A stretch of 64,000 nucleotides of DNA, taken from NCBI GenBank assembly GCA_021927905.1, contig BLLK01000025.1:124001-188000 (forward strand). The letters run 5' to 3'. Shown piece after piece: positions 1 through 10,789 of the stretch (its first letter is position 1; each line of letters opens with the position of its first letter). The stretch is from Chaetoceros tenuissimus. Its lineage: Eukaryota; Bacillariophyta; Thalassiosirophyceae; Chaetocerotales; Chaetocerotaceae. The notes under the pieces are model-generated. The model was given only the letters and a program-made list of their open reading frames with translations. It was not told where the DNA came from and made no database searches. The position numbers were made by a program, and so were the translations under genes.

Positions 1-1
1 G

Positions 2-637
2 ATTGGGAATATTTCCATGCTTTCGAATGTGCATACGGGTTTTGTCCTGCTTTGGTCGATAAGATTGATTACATTTCTGTTACATAGGGAATTTATAAAT
101 TGGCCAGAATGGCATGCAAAAGTTAGGGAAGTGAATAGAAGAGGGAGCTTACAATCGAAATGTACGATATGGCTTACATGTAGTGCATTTTATTCTACAA
201 TGATATATCCATGTATGAAGAGGATAGTTAATGATGAGAAGACAGCAAAATGGACATTACTAGGTAAATCCGGTTTACTTCTACAATGCATCGGGCTGTT
301 AGTTGAAACAATTGCCGATTATCAAAAAGGAGAATTCAAAAGAATTAAGGGGAACAGAAATAAATTTTGCGACGTTGGTCTTTGGAGATTCTTTTCACAA
401 CCAAACTACCTAGGGGAAACTACCTTTTGGTTAGGTACTTACCTCGGAAGTCCCTTTAAATCATATTCTCCCAAAGACTGGCTCCTTTCATTGTGCGGTA
501 TAATTTTTATTTTTTCAGTGATGAAGAGTGCTACAACTTCAATTGAGGCAAAGCATGAAAAAAACTACCAGTCTGATGAGTCCTACTTGGAGCTTAGACA
601 AAGGCGAGGATTTTTCGGACCTATCTTGCCACTATAA
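2..637 (+). CDS. DUF1295 / steroid 5-alpha-reductase-like membrane protein, 3' part
   Basis: Multi-pass membrane protein of the DUF1295 family, related to steroid 5-alpha reductase and isoprenylcysteine methyltransferase folds. The frame is open to the left window edge and the first ATG (17) has no stop before it, so the gene probably starts outside the window. Visible are hydrophobic segments, a family-like stretch (VETIADYQK followed by FK), then the signature GLWRFFSQPNYLGE, where family members have a GLWR-SRHPNYFGE block, and a hydrophobic C-terminal segment. Those C-terminal residues are typical of NADPH-using or methyl-transferring membrane enzymes, but the substrate cannot be read from sequence. 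It converges on the TPH gene to its right. Family call is firm; specific activity is unknown. Confidence 0.75.
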   Translation: MGNISMLSNVHTGFVLLWSIRLITFLLHREFINWPEWHAKVREVNRRGSLQSKCTIWLTCSAFYSTMIYPCMKRIVNDEKTAKWTLLGKSGLLLQCIGLLVETIADYQKGEFKRIKGNRNKFCDVGLWRFFSQPNYLGETTFWLGTYLGSPFKSYSPKDWLLSLCGIIFIFSVMKSATTSIEAKHEKNYQSDESYLELRQRRGFFGPILPL

Positions 638-829
638 ATTGTTTAATCGTCAGAACAAGTATTCACTATTTCCTATCGCGTATTCTATCGATGGCAGAGT
701 AATATAGTTGTCCTCTTTCTTAGCTCCAAGTTATGCCTATATCAAGAAAGGAGAAAGAAAAGTAAAATGCAAATTACACAGAAAGTTCCGAGTCTTAATT
801 TTACAAGAAGATCTATTTGTTGAAGGCGT

Positions 830-2254
830 TTACATAGTTTTAATAAAGAAAGCTCTTGCTTCAACAAGGAGATCCTTATTTAAGCACCTTTCCATTTCAG
901 TCATCTCCGATGCAGAAGCAATCTTCTCCTTTTTCTTCTCAGAGTATTGCTCTTCCAAGCTTTTCCGATAAATGACCTTTGTATTTTTTATTCTTTGAGC
1001 TTCCTGTTTGGCTTCTTCATTAAACTTGGTCACTTCTTCTTCACACTTTTTGGCAAACAACTCATTCTCTGCTTTTTCTTGTCTATCAATTTGTTGCCTT
1101 TCCTCTACAATAGCTCTATTGGTGCGGTTAATTTCTTGTTGTTTTTCCTTCATTGCTTTCTTCCGCTTTATATCATCAAGCACCTGCATCTCTTCACGTT
1201 TCCTAGCTGCTTCAAGTAGCCCTTGCTCAAACTTTTTGTGCTCTTCTTTCTTCTTTTTGAAATTTGAATCCTCGTTCAACAATTTGGTATTCAACTCCAA
1301 GTTCTTCTTACGCGCTTCAAAAGCTTCTACTCTATTACGCTCTTTCCTATCTAAACGCTCTTTTAGGTCTTGCATCAGTTTAAAATCAATTTGAGCTTCT
1401 TGTAGCTTGGCCTTTTTTTTCTCCTCGAGCTTTTGTTTATTTTCTAACTTGATGGCCTCCCATTTCTTCTTTTCTTGTTCCTTTGCCAAGATTCTCTTTT
1501 GCTCTTCCTGTTTTAGAGCCTTTTCTACCTCTTCTAGCTCTTTTGTTTCCTGCTTTGTACGTTCATTCTTCATTTTCCGTCTCATGTTTTGTTTCTCCTC
1601 AATTTGAGCCAGACGAACCCCTTTCAACTTTTCAGATAGTTTCTTTTCTTCCTTGGCTTTCGAAATTTGTTCCTCTTTCCACTTTTGAACTGCTTCTTCT
1701 TGTTTTTTCACATACTGATCATTCTCAGCCTTTTCTCTGTTTGTTACCTCGCGTTTGAGACGAACCTGTTCGTCAAGGGCTGCAGCCATATTCTTTTTTC
1801 TCACTAGGGCAGTTTCAATTTCTTTTTCCTTTAATGCTTCATTTTTTTTAATTTTGTAATTTTCAATCAACAACCATGGATTCGAAATATTAATCTCTTT
1901 CTTTGCTAAATGCTGATCCTTTATTTCAAGAACAGGACAAGCTTCATTCTCTTTTTCGTTCATACGAGGAGAAGCTTCTAGTTTCTCTTTCGCAATGTTG
2001 GCTCTTGAAGCTACCTCAATGTTTTCAAGAGCAGGTTTGACAAATGACACCAACGATTGAACGTCACGCAAGGAAGTATTTATCACCAAAGACTTGTTTT
2101 GGTCAAGGAACGATTCCACAGTCTGTTTTACAACTCTCTTTGGATGAGAGCATTGCTTCGACAAAATTTGAACCAGTGCTTGCGAAAGTAAATTGCTCTT
2201 TTCACAGAGACTCTCGCGATCTTTGTAGAACTTTGCCTTTTCTTTCCTTTTCAT
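830..2254 (-). CDS. TPH-domain coiled-coil protein, flagellar/axonemal type
   Basis: A 474-aa protein with no intron. From about residue 130 to 465 it is almost continuous charged coiled coil rich in K, E, R and Q, with the motif style of trichohyalin/plectin-homology (TPH) proteins such as the CFAP45/CFAP53/MNS1 group, which line or fill ciliary doublet microtubules. The first 120 residues are less charged and helical. The ATG at 2254 is the first in frame. Long coiled coils resemble each other by composition, so the exact orthologue cannot be named. If it is axonemal, it fits an organism with a flagellated stage. It is divergent from the nucleotide cyclase, with about 264 bp between the starts. 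Confidence 0.6.
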   Translation of the reverse strand: MKRKEKAKFYKDRESLCEKSNLLSQALVQILSKQCSHPKRVVKQTVESFLDQNKSLVINTSLRDVQSLVSFVKPALENIEVASRANIAKEKLEASPRMNEKENEACPVLEIKDQHLAKKEINISNPWLLIENYKIKKNEALKEKEIETALVRKKNMAAALDEQVRLKREVTNREKAENDQYVKKQEEAVQKWKEEQISKAKEEKKLSEKLKGVRLAQIEEKQNMRRKMKNERTKQETKELEEVEKALKQEEQKRILAKEQEKKKWEAIKLENKQKLEEKKKAKLQEAQIDFKLMQDLKERLDRKERNRVEAFEARKKNLELNTKLLNEDSNFKKKKEEHKKFEQGLLEAARKREEMQVLDDIKRKKAMKEKQQEINRTNRAIVEERQQIDRQEKAENELFAKKCEEEVTKFNEEAKQEAQRIKNTKVIYRKSLEEQYSEKKKEKIASASEMTEMERCLNKDLLVEARAFFIKTM

Positions 2255-2518
2255 TTCCCCGAGAGTTTTCCAGATCTGAAAAAGTGACTGTGGATCAATG
2301 CAGATTGCAATTTGAAATATGGTTTATACTTGAAAGTTCCCTCCGTCTGCATTTGTGATCACAGCTACAAAAAGTGATTTGATTCGATTCCATTTTTACC
2401 GATACGTACAGTACCACTGTAACAATTTCCTTACTTCACCTCACCAAAGCCGCTTGTCACAACTCTAATATAACTGTCAAACATAACCATACTCTTGTCT
2501 TGAAAATGCAAGAAAAGG

Positions 2519-5336
2519 ATGCAACCACACATTAGGACTGTTTCAGCAGACCCTGGATTACTTAGTCATGAGGAGTTACTTGCTCAGCATGAGGGTGGGC
2601 GAAGACGAACATTGGAACAACTTATTGAAAAAAGTCGTGAACTTCACATTGAGAAGAAATCATGCAACATCCTGTGCAAGGAGAAAATAAAATGGTTTCT
2701 AGATACAGCTCGACTTCGAATATCCGTAAGTCCATTTCATTCCCTGCCAAAGTTTCGTATTTCTTCATTGCTCGACCTCTGATCTTTAATATTCCATCAG
2801 TATGATGACATCATGACCATTGCTACAATCTTTGTGCTGTTTGGTGATTGGGTGAGGATTTTATGCTTTTCTCCGGCGGCCGATTCTACATTTGCCGTTT
2901 TATACAATCTTGCATTCTTTTTGTTTGTGGCTGAATTGATATTGAATTGCTGGGCAAAAAGCGACTTTTCTGGAGGGATTTTTCGAGTCAAAGGATACAT
3001 GTTTAACTTTTTCTTCTGGTTAGATCTGCTATGTATTGTGTCCATGATTCCAGACTTGGGATGGGCTTCGTCTTTGATCGGAATGGATTCGTGGGCTTCT
3101 GGTGTAGGTGCAAAAGCGGGGAAAGCTGGAAAAATTGGAGCAAAGACAGGCCGTGTCGTGAGAATGGCCAGGCTTGTTCGGCTCGTGAAGCTTTACAAAA
3201 TTTCATCTCAAAGAAAACGAGAAAAGAAGTTGATTGAAGATTTAGGTAGACTTGTTGAATTGGGTCACATGGATCAACATGACATCGAAACATATCTAGA
3301 TAGAATGAATTCTTCCCAAAAACAAAGTAAGGTTGGGAGTGAGTTGTCTGATATCATAACAAGGAGAGTAATTATTGCTGTGCTCTTGATGCTTATGGTA
3401 GTTCCTCTCCTGTCGTACTCATCTTCTGCTCAAGACAATGTGCATGCGACAGAGTTTTTACAATCTATTAACATCAACACAGGTGTTGGTGACCAATCCA
3501 ATTGTCCGTACCTTGAAAGTGCGAGCTACCAGTTTACAGATTTCATGCAGAAGATGTTTGAAACAGCGACATCGGACTACAAATATCTATTGGAGTACAA
3601 GGTTGAACCTGAGAGATGCAATATTGTCAACGATTTGGATAATTATGATTCAACTGATTTTCGAGAAGGTGAATTGGAAAAAGTCATTCTCACTCAACAA
3701 GTTGGTGACATAGAATATGCAGTCACGGCTACTTACAATTTGAAATACATTTTGAAAAAAGAAGCCTTGGCAGGAATCTACCTCACGATATTTGTTGTAT
3801 TTATGTTGATTATGCTTTCTACTCAGTTCACTGGTGATGCTCAAAAGCTTGTCCTAGCTCCTATTGAAAGTATGATGGAAATGATTGATATGGTTGCGAG
3901 AGACCCTCTCGAAGACTTTGACTTTAGTGATATAGCAAGAACTGCCGAATATGAAACAAAGGTTGTTCAAGTGGCAATCCAAAAGATAACAGCGCTCCTT
4001 CGTCTAGGTTTCGGAGTGGCTGGAGCTGAAATTATTTCAACAAACATGGCTGTGGAGGGAGAAGGCAGCAATGTCCTAGAACCAATGATTCCTGGAAAAA
4101 GAATCTATGCAATTTTTGGTTTCTGTGATATTCATTCTTTTGACCTTTGTACTGAAAAACTTGAAGATGAAATCATGACGTTTGTAAATAGCGTGGCTAG
4201 AATTGTTCACGAAGAAGTTACAAGATGGGGTGGTCTGTGTAATAAAAATCTGGGCAACGCATTTTTGATGGTTTGGAGGATAGGAGATGAAAGTGCACTA
4301 CAAACTCTATCGGGAAGGCGAAGACGAAAGAGTCAGTTGAGCGGACTTGGAAATTCGAGACCTACCACACCAACAAGTCCATCGCTATCTTCAAGTGTTC
4401 GGAGTCTCACCGTTGACCTGCGACGAATTCCAGGTAAGTACAAGATTTCCAGTTTTTATATTGATGGACAATCAAGCCATTGGTCTCACATCTCTTCCAG
4501 GACTTGATATCATGGCCGACAAAGCATTGATTGGATTCTTGAAGGTCATTGTAGAAGTGAATAGAGATACACAGGTACTTGGATATAGAAATGATGCTCG
4601 TTTGGCTACATCATCTGGACCATTCCAATTGAGAATGGGTTTTGGGCTGCATGCTGGATGGGCAATTGAAGGAGCTGTTGGATCTCTCCAAAAAGTGGAT
4701 GCAACATACTTGTCTCCTCATGTCAACATGGCTGCGAGGATGGAGGCAGCTTCACGCCAATTCGGCGTGTCTATTTTGATGACAGAGCGATTTCAAGAGG
4801 TAAAAAGTTTATGTTTTTGTTTTTACTCCCTTGTATGTCCACATTTTCTTACAAGTTGCATCAAACCTTTCTAGCTCATGTCTTGTGAGGCCCAGGTTCA
4901 TTGTAGAAAGATTGACATTGTCACAGTGAAGGGGAGTTCTGTCCCAATGCCAATTTACACTTGCGACACTTATCAAGATCAAATATTCCCACTTTTGAAA
5001 TCTCCAAAGTTTAGTAATTTGGACATTTCCGAGATACTACGCAAACAAGCCGATGACTACGACACCTTGATTTGGGAAAACGACGAGGATCTTGTCCAAT
5101 TACGGTGTCTCACCACAGAAGAGTTTTTATCGAAGTTCAAGTCAGGCTTAAATTCATACTTGAGTGGCGACTGGCCAAAAGCAAGAGAACTTCTCAAAGA
5201 ATCGAATTCAATCATGAAAGAGGGAAATGGTATAGGCGACGGACCCAGCATGACCCTACTTTCATATATGGAAGAACTGGATTGGAAATGTCCAGATAAT
5301 TGGAAGGGATTCAGACCACTAACAAAGAAATCTTAA
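2519..5336 (+). CDS. Class III adenylate/guanylate cyclase with channel-like membrane domain
   Basis: Exons 2519..2725, 2801..4433, 4501..4799 and 4875..5336 join to 866 aa; all introns are GT-AG and frames agree. Residues 70-180 hold hydrophobic segments like S1-S4 of an ion-transport/voltage-sensor domain, including an R/K-rich helix (RMARLVRLVKL). A predicted outside loop between two further membrane segments follows (about 205-345), then a class III cyclase domain from about 500 to 720. Seen: first metal Asp D512 in FCDI, purine-site K551, ribose Asn N689 and transition-state Arg R693. The position of the second metal Asp is Asn (GN, residues 554-555). T682 lies seven residues before N689, giving the Lys/Thr pair known from sAC/CyaC-type adenylate cyclases. 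A helical C-terminal tail of about 120 residues follows. Product is probably cAMP, but activity is uncertain because of the missing Asp. Confidence 0.85.
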
Positions 5337-5412
5337 TCACGTTGGAGATTAGCCGGTGTTGCTTTATTGTGCGAAATTTAACTAAAGAAGAATCTAAGAC
5401 CAAATAGTTTCA

Positions 5413-8400
5413 TTAGAAGTTAGTTCCCTTTTCTTTGTAATATTTTTCAATACTATATTCAACACCAGCCATAGTCAAGCGGATAGTCCCTTCGCCTTTG
5501 ATATTGTTTCTCAAAAAATAGCGCAATGAGTTCGATGTTGTTTCTTTGTATTCCTTTCCAAAATCGCTCTGAATAACCAGGCTCTGTGGGAGGCCTTCCA
5601 ATACAATTTCTTCCGTATCAAGGTTTGTAACTCTAAAGTGATATACTGCTATCGCTTTTCTCATAGCAATACGTTCCTCTGAACGAGTTCCCTTTTCTTT
5701 GTAATATTTTTCAATACTATATTCAACACCAGCAAAATTCAAGCGGATAGTCCCTTCGCCTTTGAGATTGTCTCTCAAAAAATTGAGCATTAACTTCGAT
5801 GTTGTTTCAGTATATTCCTTTCCAAAATCACTCTGAATAACCTGCTGTTGTGTGAAGCCTTCCAAAACAATTTCTTCCGTATCAAGGTTTGTAACTCTAA
5901 AGTGAAATACTGTTTTCGCTTCACTCATAGCAATACGTTGCTCCGGCGTCCTGTTTCTTCTATGTTTACTGCGGCCTCCTTGAATTGCAAGTATTCTCTG
6001 CTCTCGAGCCTCTGATGATAAACGCTTCCAGTGTTGCTTTAGCCCCATACTCATTCTTCGTTTTACTTCTTCCCTTTGAGCTTTAGTGAAAAGTGTCATT
6101 GACAATGCATCAAGGATCATATACATGGCTGCTCTATAATGCTTCGCATCGAATTCTTCTGAAGAAAAGTTACGATCCACACAAAGTAGGAACCTCTCGT
6201 AGACTATATCTGCTGTGATTCCATCATCCAACATACCCGCAGCACCCAATAATGTCGCAGTAACCTCGAGAGGCTGCTTCCACGAAATATTTAAACCGCG
6301 AGAAAATTTCATTGCGGTGGAATGAGGCATTTTCTTTCTAAGAATATCTTTATCCGCCTCAATTTGGATCATTTCCTCTCTTCCCAGAAGCTCCATGTGT
6401 TGTTTGGATCGGTGATCAATGTCGGCTTTGGAAAATGTGAGTATCAGAAACTTTGTACATGACAAGGAAAAGGAAATGTTCTTACCAATAACGTCAAGAC
6501 CTAGTTTCTCAATGGTCAATTGTATCATTTCCATCTGAGTCTCTTCAGCAACTATTGCAAGACGTTTATGCTTTTCAATTAAATCATCAAGGATTTGCTT
6601 ATCTTTTTTATTCAACTTTGGTCGAAACTTTTTGATATTGGTGACACACTTATGCTCTTTATGAATTGGATCCTGATCTCGAATGATTGTGGTGAGCCTT
6701 TTCTTGGTATCCGTCATGCGCAAATTGTGTGGGATATTTGATAATTTCTCGCCATAAAACTCTACCCCCTGCTGAGTAGTCTTGGACTCGTAACTTTTGT
6801 TTGTGTCTGGAAATGAATATCCAAGAACGACTGTCTCCTTGTCGCCTAACTGGCCGGTGGGTGGAGATGTAATGACTCCATGCTTCATGTATGTTCCAAG
6901 GGCTAAAGCAACGGCTCCAGTAAGTTGCAACATTTCATTTGTGAAGGAATTCTTCTCAGCCAAGCCTTCGAAAAGTTCCTTCATATGTTTTGGCACCTTC
7001 AGACCGGCCAAGTCCTCAGTACATTTATCTTTTCGCTCTTCCGGTGATAAATCAATGTCTTTGTTGGCTTCACTCCTGAAAGAGCCCCGACATTCCTGCA
7101 AATAATCTTCCGAAGTTTTTTCAATGTGGTCATGAGTTCTCTTCTCACCAGTACTAGGTGCTTCTGGCTCGTCTTCAATCAACAAGTTATCAATGACTCC
7201 CATGTTTTCGCTATTCTCAACCCTTTCGGCCTCGAGCTCTTCACGCACAGCATCAAGCTCTTCGTATGCAGCTTCAATCTCTTCATTCGCAACATCGAGC
7301 TCTTCATCAAGCTCTTCACATGTAGCATCGAACTCTCTGACTAGTTGCTTAACTTCTAACTTATGACTACGAGTGACGGATTTCATTTGGTTTTCATGCT
7401 CAGTTTCCAGCTCTTTGCGCACTTTGGATTCATAGTTGTCTTTGGTCCAAAACAATGTTTCCTCGAGCTCCTTTATTTCCGATTTGAATTGTTTCTTATT
7501 TTTCTCCAGAATATCTTTGCTCTCTTTTTTGCTATCCTCAAGGGCTTGGGTCAAATCGCTATTCTCTTTCCTAACTTGCTCTGACACAGCATTGGCTTGT
7601 TTCAACTTGGTTTCGAGAGAATTGATTTTCTTCTCTTTTATCTCCCTTGTTTCGTTACTCAAACGAACAAATGTGGAGATTTGAGCATTGATGTCTTTCT
7701 TCAAAGATACTATTTCACTGTGGAACAAACAGAATTGAGAAGAAAGATACAGTTGAATCTATGGAAAGCTGTAGGAACTTACGGACTGTCATTTTCGTTG
7801 ATTTGAAATTCAGATTCTGAGACGGCCTCTTTTTGAATTTTGTCAAGAGTAGCCTTGTGTTCCTTGCACCTTTTTCTATACTTCTTCAATGTCTTAGCGA
7901 CATCCATGGAGATAACTAGACTTTCGATTGATTCATTACGGCTGATGTTGTTGAATTCATCGATTTTGTTCGCAACAGGAAGACGTTGTTTAGACTCTAG
8001 CTCTTTTACTCTTTTCTTCAGCTTTTCATTTTCTTCGAGTAGAGAGTTGTTCGAGTTGGAAGAACTACTCGATACAGTTGATGGTGAGGATACATATGGC
8101 ACCAAATTCGAAGAGCCATGATGCTCTGCAATGTAATCCTTCAATGCTGAGATTTGAAATCCAATTGGATTATGGATCTGGCCTCGGCAATTCTTTACTC
8201 TGAGATGAATGACTGGGGTAGATTTTAGACTTATTGAACAAAGACATTGGACTTAAAAGGAAAAGTGAAAAGACTTACACTGTAGAGCTTTCAACAATGC
8301 TGATGGTATTGATACAATGCATTCGACTCTGTTTCTGAAGTTAACATGTTGAGAAAGATGAACAAGAAGATTAATGATTTCAAAGTCAGGCGGCTGTTGT

Positions 8401-8456
8401 TCTGTAGTAAGTTGAGCAAGGCACCTGGATAGAAACGAAAGAAAATCACTGCTCAT
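5413..8456 (-). CDS. Coiled-coil protein with C-terminal 88-aa tandem repeat (NUMOD-like)
   Basis: Exons (reverse order) 8279..8456, 7783..8212, 6486..7717 and 5413..6425 give 950 aa; the 60-nt intron 6426..6485 lacks a stop, so it could also be retained. The N-terminal 90 residues look like a helical-repeat (armadillo-type) end. A Ser-rich linker and a long coiled coil (about 110-400) follow, including a Glu-rich EELD stretch. The middle (about 440-760) is unrecognised. The C-terminus has two copies of an 88-aa unit, each with a TPEQRIAMSEAK-type motif and then a block containing NLDTEEIVLEG, close to NUMOD3 and NUMOD1 DNA-binding motifs. The first exon is the least certain. Function unknown; it converges on the cyclase gene with 76 bp between the stops. 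Confidence 0.6.
5424..5951 (-). repeat. In-gene tandem duplication, two 264-bp units
   Basis: Two adjacent 264-bp units (about 5424..5687 and 5688..5951) encode the 88-residue repeats at the C-terminus of the coiled-coil protein. They are in phase (88 codons) and similar at DNA level with scattered substitutions, so the duplication is fairly recent but not new. Confidence 0.8.
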
Positions 8457-9004
8457 TCTGATTCAACAATAGTGAAACAGTGACTCTTTTCGAAATAGGG
8501 CGGCCTCTTCTTGAATGCATTTTTGAAAAATCAAATTTTTGTAGAAATCTATCGATAAGTTAAGGAAAGGTGGTACTATGTACATGTCATTGCCTACTTT
8601 CAAGGGCAATGTTGAGTTCAAGGAGAAACAAATCCAACTATGTAAATTATTGAACTGCCTTTCTTTTTACTCTTATTTCTCTCCATTCCAATGAAAGTTT
8701 CTACGGCGGAGCATAATTCACCTCGACAATTCCTGTTTGTGTGATACGGCCACAAGGAGAATTGCATCGTATACAATTGCTTTTCTGCGTGCTTCCTTGT
8801 CCCGAGGTCATCTGGATTAAACCTCCAACTCCCAAGCTGGTTAATCCACTACCCTTTCTTCCCTTAACTTTGACGCTTCATTAGTCAGTCTTATAACTTA
8901 CGCCTTTGCAGTGCTCTATATTATAGTTTAACTTTTAATCCTTAAGTAGTTTTATTCCTTTCCATTTCTAAGATTCTTTCTTTACTCTCCATTTGGAAAC
9001 CCAA
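8457..9004. other. Intergenic, no gene seen; one imperfect hairpin
   Basis: No open frame with convincing coding character. An imperfect inverted repeat lies at 8814..8847 (GGATTAAACC and GGTTAATCC around a 15-nt loop). It could be part of the 3' region of the secreted-protein gene or the upstream region of the coiled-coil gene. Confidence 0.4.
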
Positions 9005-9722
9005 TTAGCATCCATTTTGAGCAAAATCCATCTGATCCAAAACGAGAGCAGTACATTTTCTACGTAAGAGATCTACGTCATTTTTGTAATCAAGTGAATC
9101 CAGTGATTCCATTTTTTTCAATGCATCAGAAGAAGCAATTAGTCCAAACCTATCCTTCAAATCTTTTACGAAAACAAGTGCGTTTTGTTCTTCATTGTCT
9201 GTCTCGTATTTACAATCAGCCATCTTTTGCAATACTTCTCCATACCCACCACGTCCACCATCACTTCCAAGCCATCTTCCTTTTTGCCATGCGAGTCCTA
9301 GTACCAATTTTACCTCCTCAAATGGAGGGTCTCTAAGCTCATCTGCATAGTCAACATCTATTTTGTTACTTCCATCTTTGGCTTGCACTTCTTCTGGTTC
9401 CCACAACATGTTGATCAGTTTCACTCTATTTTCAACAGTTCCCCAGCGATCACGACAAATCATTGCGCAATCATGTCCAGTACCTAAAAATAACGGCAAA
9501 TAATTCGTCAGTCCGTAATCCGTCAATAAAAATACCTAGAAAATCCTAACCTAAAATCATTCACACACCTTGTGCCTGTCCCCAATTCCACTTGGGAGAA
9601 GACCAACCAGATCCTGGAATATTGTAAATTTCCTTTCTACTCATGCTCAAAGAATTCGCAGTTGAAAAGAGAAAACAGAACAAGCTGATGAGTAAAAATA
9701 CGGCTCTTACAAGTTGAAGCAT
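9005..9722 (-). CDS. Secreted conserved protein of unknown function
   Basis: Exon 1 is 9569..9722 and exon 2 is 9005..9483 (intron GT-AG, 85 nt); together they encode 210 aa. Residues 1-24 are a signal peptide (hydrophobic LLISLFCFLF core). The mature start carries a conserved-looking motif, SGWSSPKWNWG, followed by GTGHDCAMICRDRW across the splice junction. The rest is soluble and charged, with a Gly-rich loop (GSDGGRGGYG). I believe similar hypothetical proteins occur in ochrophytes, but I cannot name a domain. The join at codon GGT restores a continuous motif, which supports the intron. Confidence 0.65.
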
Positions 9723-9806
9723 CTATGTTATATATGGGCACGGATTTGAGATGTCTACAGCTATGAGCTATGAGTTTGTATCATGAAATCTCTTTTTTGA
9801 GTTGAT

Positions 9807-9832
9807 GTGTTGTGTTGTGTTGTGTTGTGTGG
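9807..9832. repeat. Pentanucleotide microsatellite (TGTTG)n
   Basis: A short run of about four to five TGTTG units lies in the divergent promoter region between the secreted-protein gene and the first EGF-like gene. Confidence 0.7.
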
Positions 9833-9892
9833 AGAGAAGTGGCATCAAGCGATAGCGGTGGCATCAACTAGAGTACAATGACTTCAATTAAA

Positions 9893-9900
9893 TGACGTCA
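9893..9900. promoter_or_regulatory. CRE-type palindrome TGACGTCA
   Basis: A perfect 8-bp bZIP/CREB palindrome lies 165 bp upstream of the first EGF-like gene. TGACGT-type elements mediate CO2/cAMP responses in the diatom Phaeodactylum. Function here is inferred only. The rest of the 342-bp intergenic stretch 9723..10064 shows just the nearby microsatellite. Confidence 0.35.
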
Positions 9901-10064
9901 GCTCATCCTTAAAAGGCCTCAGTCAATTTTCAAATTTGTCGAATCACGTGCCTTATTCGCTTTTCGCACATCTTTGAGTATCATCCATCACCTCCACACA
10001 AATCTCTGCTGCTTTTTTTAAACCATACCTCCCAAAAGTAACCTTGTCTTCTGTGGATTCAATT

Positions 10065-10789
10065 ATGAAGTCATATTTGCCAATCGCATTTCTTTTCACT
10101 ATTCTATCTAAACTGTCTTCGGCGCAGGCAACAAAAACGTGCCCAGATGGTGAGGATCTTGTATCTTATTCTTGCTGTTCAAAATTGCCATAATGCTCAC
10201 TTTGATTTCAAAAGGAAATATCTGCTATAACGGATCGATATGCACAAAGATCGATAATGGCTATACCTCGAAAATAGAGGGGAGACAATATAGATGTGAT
10301 TGTAGCTACGAGTTGACGTCTGGTTCGGATTTTTATGCAGGCTACGGATGTGAATTTGCAGCCGAAGATTACTGTTATGATGGAGTGTATGCTACAACCG
10401 AAGAAAAGAGTAATGCAATATGTACAAATGGTAAATGCATTGAAAATATATATGCAGAAGAGGATGGAAAGTTTGAGTAAGTCTCCATTTGCAACTAAAT
10501 ACTTCGATTCCTATTTGTCTGCAAATGAATATGCTAAATAATACATGACAGATTTAAGGGATGCGAATGTGAGGATGGATACGAGGGGGACTTTTGTGAA
10601 TTTGAAGCAGGAAAAGGTATCATCAAAAAGAATAAGAAGAATACATCAGGTCGTGACTTCGCAATAGCCCTACCAGTTGTCGGACTTGTAGTTGTGGGGG
10701 CTTTCTATTGGAACAAGAGGAGAAAGTCAAGCTCACAAAATGATTCAAGTCCAGCAGTGGAGATGAAAGAAGAAGCAGAAATCATTTAA
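10065..10789 (+). CDS. EGF-like type I membrane protein (intact copy)
   Basis: Exons 10065..10149, 10215..10476 and 10552..10789 encode 194 aa. Residues 1-22 are a signal peptide. The ectodomain has many paired cysteines, ending in an EGF-type motif C-E-C-x-x-G-Y-x-G-x-F-C at about residues 120-131. One membrane helix (about 152-170) is followed by a basic stop-transfer stretch and a short Ser/Glu-rich tail. So it is a small single-pass surface protein with its N-terminus outside. A paralogue with the same three-exon structure and phases follows 550 bp downstream on the same strand. Ligand and role are unknown. The signal-peptide exon ends in CPDG in both copies, which supports the splice choice. 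Confidence 0.75.

Noticed and set aside
8814-8847. Hairpin considered as a tRNA or structured RNA
   Set aside because: No cloverleaf, no T-loop GTTCGA motif, and only one imperfect stem.
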